Assembly: GCA_963693365.1 (NCBI GenBank) | Contig: CAVNZM010000004.1 | Coordinates: 10,788,001-10,852,000 of the forward strand | From: Amoebidium appalachense | Lineage: Eukaryota; Ichthyosporea | Length of the DNA stretch: 64,000 bases | Direction of reading: 5' to 3' | Part shown: positions 60,486-64,000 of the stretch, piece after piece | Numbering within the stretch: position 1 is the first letter of the stretch | How the letters are laid out: each line of letters starts with the position of its first letter | Position numbers and translations under genes: made by a program | The notes under the pieces: model-generated | What the model was told of the DNA's origin: nothing | What the model saw: only the letters and a program-made list of their open reading frames with translations | Databases searched by the model: none

Positions 60486-60536
<51 letters not shown>

Positions 60537-60549
60537 TGTGTGTGTGTGC
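60486..60549. repeat. (TG)n at the LINE 3' end
   Basis: TG run bounded by the dispersed repeat on one side and, 8 bp from the LINE ORF2 stop, by TGCGCGTGCGC on the other. Confidence 0.95.
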
Positions 60550-60556
60550 GCGTGCG

Positions 60557-63500
60557 CTATAATTTTGTAGTGATGTGTTTCTCAAGCCAATCAATACATC
60601 TAATAAACAGGTCGTAGTTACGCGTGTTTAGTATAAAATCAAGGATGTTGTAATTTACAGGTAGGCTATCTTTCTGGGTGTCTGTTGTGAATGTGACGTG
60701 TGTGTGTTGCGGTATTATGTGGTCTATCAAACTACATTTGGCGATACATGACCGGTTAAACTGGTGTGTGTGTGTGTTGTTTGGGCATGCAAATGATGCC
60801 ACCTTATACTTATTAGATCTCCACTGTATAGCACGTGTACAGTAAAAGCGTGGTAATTGATCAATAATACCATCAGCTAGAGAAAGACCAGTTCTACAGG
60901 AAGGTAATATGTATTTAGGTGTTATACACTTGCGAGTGCCATATTTGGCAATATGGTTGAGGCGGTCAGTATATATAAAACGAGACATAAGGCTTAGTTT
61001 TTCAAGGTGTATGCTTTCATCGGGTCTAGTGTCGTTTGGTATCTTTTTCCATTTGTTATATTGCGTGATTATCTTGTGATTGTGTACATGTTTAATAAGT
61101 AAGTGGCAGTCCAAAGTCACACACACACTATTGCGGGGTTTATTTGTATTTGTGCCCAGGGGAGAAGGGGAGAGAGAGGGGAGGAAAGAGGGGAGAGGTG
61201 AGGAGGGGACAGGTCGGATAGAGAAGAGAGGGTGGGAGGGCAAATACTTCTTTAAGCGGCTTATGTGCTTATTGAATTTCAGCGCGAGATAGGATACTCT
61301 AGCAGCTATTGGGACCAGACCATATATCGAGAGCGTTACAGGCCCAGGTTTACAACAGTTGTTAGATAGAAAGGAGGCAACTTCTGCTTCAAGGAAATTT
61401 GCCAAGGGTTTAAGCGCTCTAGTTCTCTCTTTCTTGATCCAAGCGGCGAGAAGGGGTAAACCATATTCACATGCCGGGAAGACAAAAGTGCGAATAAATG
61501 TAAGTCTAATAGAAGGATGGAGGGGTGTGTCTTTAAAAATATTAGCCGAGAAGAAAGCTAACCGCTTACGAGCCAACTCTACCCTCTTTTCGACCATATG
61601 GGGAAACATAACACCAACAGAATCAACCGGAACACCAAGATATTTGTATTCTGGAACTATAGGTACAGGTTTAGATGATAATGTAAATGTGTGTAAATTG
61701 TTAGCTATATCAGGTACAAGAACACCACATTTGTCTATGTTAAGGATCATAAGGTTTGCCTTGCACCACTCTGACACTACATCGAACAATCTTTGCAGGC
61801 GTCTAGGGGTACGGGCAAGGAGGGACAGATCATCAGCATAGAGAAGTGCAGGCGGAAAGTTATTAATAGGGTCATCGTTTTCGGCGTAAATCTTGACAGC
61901 CAAATCATCTATAAATAGGTTAAACAAAAAGGGGCTAAGCAATGAGCCCTGCAAGAGACCTCTAGTACGAGCAAAACCATATGAAAGATGCCCATTAACC
62001 ACAGCTCTACCATAGGTTTGAGACAAGAGTGCTTCTAACAGAACACCAATGCAGTGTGGTACACCCCGTGCAGCAAGCTTTTCCCATAGGAGACCAGGGG
62101 AGACAGAATCGTAAGCAGTTTTCCAATCAATAAAGCCAACATATTGTGCACCAACTTGCATAGAATCGTGCAGTGCCATTATTTGAACATAACATGAATT
62201 GTTTTTACGAAAAGCGGATTGGCATGGGTGTATGTGAAGAATAGATTGAAACCTAGGGTGATGTGCAAATAACCTAAGTAAGCAAGCTTCAAAGAATCTA
62301 CGAACAACCTGGGTTAGTGTAATGGGGCGAAAGGATGATATGGGGCCCTCAGAGTCCTTCTTAACTATGGGGATCACTAAGGTATCTAACCAAGATGACG
62401 GGACATGTCCACATTTAACACACCAAGAAAAGAGAGAGCTTAACATGATAGTAAGATCAGGTTTAATAGCACGATCACTTTCCTTTTGTGGGTAGGAGGG
62501 AACAAGGATTTTAAGAAACCCAGCAGGGAGTCCATCAGGTCCACAAGACTTACTAGAGCTATAACTAGATATCACAGACCATATGGCATCGGGACTGAAA
62601 AAGGGGAGGATCGATTCTATGGGGATAGATGGGTCTACAGGCCACACAATAGGTTTCTGAGCGGGGGTCCTATCTATAAACAGTTCCGAGAAATACTTAT
62701 CAGAGTCTATGAGGGGGTCTCCAGTGGTATCACCAATAATACGAGCAGGGGGGCCAAATCGATTCATACTAGCAAGCCGGCGCAAGCTTTCCTTTTGAGA
62801 CAGGGGTTCACCTAGTCTAGCGGGAGTGGTGTTTGGTAACAAGAGAGCATCGGGATATTCCTTCCTACCACCGCCAGCATAATCACCGAGATCTATCAAA
62901 TCATCAACAATAAAGTTAGTGCATGTATCTAGTACGAGATGTGAATCTGGCCTGGCTTGTGCAGATTCTAATAGGCGCATATATATAGGGTGTTTCGTAG
63001 CATAGCATACACATACATCAACTCTACCCCACTGTGACTTAAGCTGGGATAGACGGAGGCGAAAGGTGGGAGGGGGAGGGGGGAGCAGATCAAGGGAGAT
63101 CTTAGGTAGGAAAAGGATAGGAGAGTGGTCAGATGACCTAGAGAGGTTAGGAGGGAGAGAGAGTTTTGACATGGTTGATGGCCAAAAGGCCACTCCCCAG
63201 TCGGTGTTGTGGGCATGGGATATTTGAGGGAACCGCAAAGTGTGACTTTGGACATACCTTGCTAAAGGGATAGCACGCTCCGGGGGCTTAGATGGGTACC
63301 CGACACTCACTTGCAGTGTGTCTGTGTGGTGGAGTCGCGTGTTAAAATCACCTAAAATAACAGTGGACATTGGTAACTGTGACAACTCGTGAGTCAATTC
63401 GACAACCGACATAGATGGTGGGTAATATACAAAAGTAAAAACATTAGAAAGAAACTCTATAGAAACCGAGAATTCCGTTTTTGCTACCGGTTTGCACTTC

Positions 63501-63742
63501 ACTCTCACGTGTGGTGCGGCAAGTACAATAATGCCTCGGTTTTTCGCGTAACCGGGGTGTGTGGATGTGTCGACCAATGTAGAGTTGAATTTGTGGTGGT
63601 TTTTAAACTGTGTTTCGCAAATCACTGTAAACGTGTGGTTGTTTGTCTGTTGTTGTATGTAGCTGATTTTATCGTCGAGTGTCCCGGGGGGAGGCCCTTT
63701 TGGGGGCCCAGTGTCCGAGCATTCCAGAAGAAGAAGGATAAA
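60557..63742 (-). CDS. LINE ORF2: endonuclease / reverse transcriptase
   Basis: The frame is open from the codon after the ORF1 stop (63742) down to TAG at 60557-60559. Counting from the GTG at 63623-63625: an AP-type endonuclease at residues 1-175 with ICET near the start, GDFN at 92-95 and SDH at 165-167. The reverse transcriptase spans about 340-690, with GPDGLPAGF (362-370), SFRPITL (431-437), FIDWKTAYDSV (498-508), RGLLQGSLLSPFLFN (555-569) and YADD (596-599). A Pro/Ser-rich linker lies around 830-870, and a C-terminal domain with scattered Cys/His ends the protein. No RNase H is visible. The endonuclease reading continues upstream of the GTG (TNNHTFTVICET), so the true start is earlier. 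The first in-frame AUG comes only about 70 residues into the endonuclease, so translation must begin without a nearby AUG. It would act in the nucleus by target-primed reverse transcription. Confidence 0.9.
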   Translation of the reverse strand, partial: FILLLLECSDTGPPKGPPPGTLDDKISYIQQQTNNHTFTVICETQFKNHHKFNSTLVDTSTHPGYAKNRGIIVLAAPHVRVKCKPVAKTEFSVSIEFLSNVFTFVYYPPSMSVVELTHELSQLPMSTVILGDFNTRLHHTDTLQVSVGYPSKPPERAIPLARYVQSHTLRFPQISHAHNTDWGVAFWPSTMSKLSLPPNLSRSSDHSPILFLPKISLDLLPPPPPTFRLRLSQLKSQWGRVDVCVCYATKHPIYMRLLESAQARPDSHLVLDTCTNFIVDDLIDLGDYAGGGRKEYPDALLLPNTTPARLGEPLSQKESLRRLASMNRFGPPARIIGDTTGDPLIDSDKYFSELFIDRTPAQKPIVWPVDPSIPIESILPFFSPDAIWSVISSYSSSKSCGPDGLPAGFLKILVPSYPQKESDRAIKPDLTIMLSSLFSWCVKCGHVPSSWLDTLVIPIVKKDSEGPISSFRPITLTQVVRRFFEACLLRLFAHHPRFQSILHIHPCQSAFRKNNSCYVQIMALHDSMQVGAQYVGFIDWKTAYDSVSPGLLWEKLAARGVPHCIGVLLEALLSQTYGRAVVNGHLSYGFARTRGLLQGSLLSPFLFNLFIDDLAVKIYAENDDPINNFPPALLYADDLSLLARTPRRLQRLFDVVSEWCKANLMILNIDKCGVLVPDIANNLHTFTLSSKPVPIVPEYKYLGVPVDSVGVMFPHMVEKRVELARKRLAFFSANIFKDTPLHPSIRLTFIRTFVFPACEYGLPLLAAWIKKERTRALKPLANFLEAEVASFLSNNCCKPGPVTLSIYGLVPIAARVSYLALKFNKHISRLKKYLPSHPLFSIRPVPSSPLPSFLPSLSPSPLGTNTNKPRNSVCVTLDCHLLIKHVHNHKIITQYNKWKKIPNDTRPDESIHLEKLSLMSRFIYTDRLNHIAKYGTRKCITPKYILPSCRTGLSLADGIIDQLPRFYCTRAIQWRSNKYKVASFACPNNTHTHQFNRSCIAKCSLIDHIIPQHTHVTFTTDTQKDSLPVNYNILDFILNTRNYDLFIRCIDWLEKHITTKL

Positions 63743-64000
63743 TTAGGCATCGGTTTGGTCCGACACCTGTGGGGTTGGTTCCCACTTGTCGCTTACGGGG
63801 TCGTATGCACGACCTTCCGCCAGCGCGAACAGTTCGCAGAAGAGCTCGATTTCCATCTCGCATCGGCGTTTGCGCTCGAGCAGTTTCTCACCAGAAAACA
63901 TTGGTTCCTTCGTGTCCGTGTCTATCACGCTCGTAGCATCGTTTTCCAACTTTGCGAGGAACTCTTTTGCCTTGCTGATGCGTACACGACAACGTGTGGC
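63743..64000 (-). CDS. LINE ORF1, C-terminal part (cut by window edge)
   Basis: An open frame from the window edge to TAA at 63743-63745, about 85 residues, highly charged (AKEFLAKLENDA, KLLERKRRCEMEIELF), with a probable coiled coil. No zinc knuckle in the visible part. It is in the same frame as ORF2, with only the UAA between. ORF1 proteins of LINEs usually bind the element RNA; that role is inferred from position. Confidence 0.7.
   Translation of the reverse strand, partial: ATRCRVRISKAKEFLAKLENDATSVIDTDTKEPMFSGEKLLERKRRCEMEIELFCELFALAEGRAYDPVSDKWEPTPQVSDQTDA

Larger units (their letters stand above)
60550..64000 (-). mobile_element. Non-LTR retrotransposon (LINE), 5' end beyond window
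   Basis: Two ORFs in the order ORF1 then ORF2 on the minus strand, with AP-like endonuclease and reverse transcriptase in ORF2 and no LTRs. The 3' UTR is nearly absent: the stop codon is followed almost at once by a CA/TG microsatellite. No poly(A) or AATAAA is visible, unlike the truncated copy at 1.5-2.1 kb, so the two belong to different subfamilies. The ORF2 frame is free of internal stops over more than 1,000 codons, which suggests recent insertion. Confidence 0.9.

Noticed and set aside
60557-63625. GTG at 63623-63625 as the start of LINE ORF2
   Set aside because: The endonuclease homology clearly begins upstream of it and the frame is open to the ORF1 stop, so this GTG is probably not the functional start.

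Overview
This 64-kb window is nuclear DNA from an intron-rich eukaryote. Three things point to an opisthokont, and most likely a single-celled or early-branching relative of animals (unicellular holozoan): a membrane protein with a SAM domain and a tail full of SH2-type tyrosine motifs, EGF-like exons, and a FUN14-family mitochondrial gene. The species is not identifiable from the sequence. Coding exons are 26-308 bp and sit in introns of roughly 140-3,000 bp that consist largely of (CA/TG)n, (CT/GA)n, C- or G-homopolymers and C-run/A-run junctions. Most long reading frames are translations of these repeats. I therefore built genes by chaining AG-acceptor/GT-donor exons whose intron phases agree.

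Layout. (1) 1.08-12.07 kb, plus strand: 15 phase-consistent exons of a single-pass membrane protein with a glycosylated ectodomain, SAM domain and multi-tyrosine tail, no kinase domain. Its 5' end is not resolved. A 5'-truncated LINE with target-site duplication and AATAAA/poly(A) sits in its first visible intron. (2) 14.81-23.30 kb, minus strand: a complete 12-exon gene for a 394-residue two-TM glycoprotein of no family I recognise. (3) 24.01-28.23 kb, plus strand: a complete 6-exon FUN14-domain (FUNDC-like) gene, 165 residues, divergent from gene 2. (4) 28.2-32.4 kb: an island poor in simple repeats holding the minus-strand 5' part of an unknown Cys-containing gene (29.43-30.53 kb). (5) 33-36 kb: isolated exon candidates only. 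(6) 37.8-44.2 kb, minus strand: a partly resolved Cys-rich glycoprotein gene. (7) 44.6-45.2 kb: two 3'-terminal exons of a plus-strand gene. (8) 47.09-51.23 kb, plus strand: a cytosolic-type leucine-rich-repeat gene, missing only its 5' end. (9) 52.7-53.8 kb: tandemly duplicated, damaged EGF exons. (10) 56.2-56.5 kb: two minus-strand exon candidates. (11) 60.5-64 kb, minus strand: a nearly intact non-LTR retrotransposon. Its ORF2 (endonuclease plus reverse transcriptase) is in the same frame as the end of ORF1, separated by one UAA, and its 3' end lies in a CA/TG microsatellite beside a ~260-bp dispersed repeat that has a second copy at 36.9 kb.

The protein genes do not form an obvious pathway, except that three or four encode membrane or secreted glycoproteins. 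The most notable unit is the SAM/phosphotyrosine receptor-like protein, which looks like a docking receptor for tyrosine-kinase signalling. All exon calls are by eye: family names rest on motifs I can point to, and the rest is labelled as unknown.
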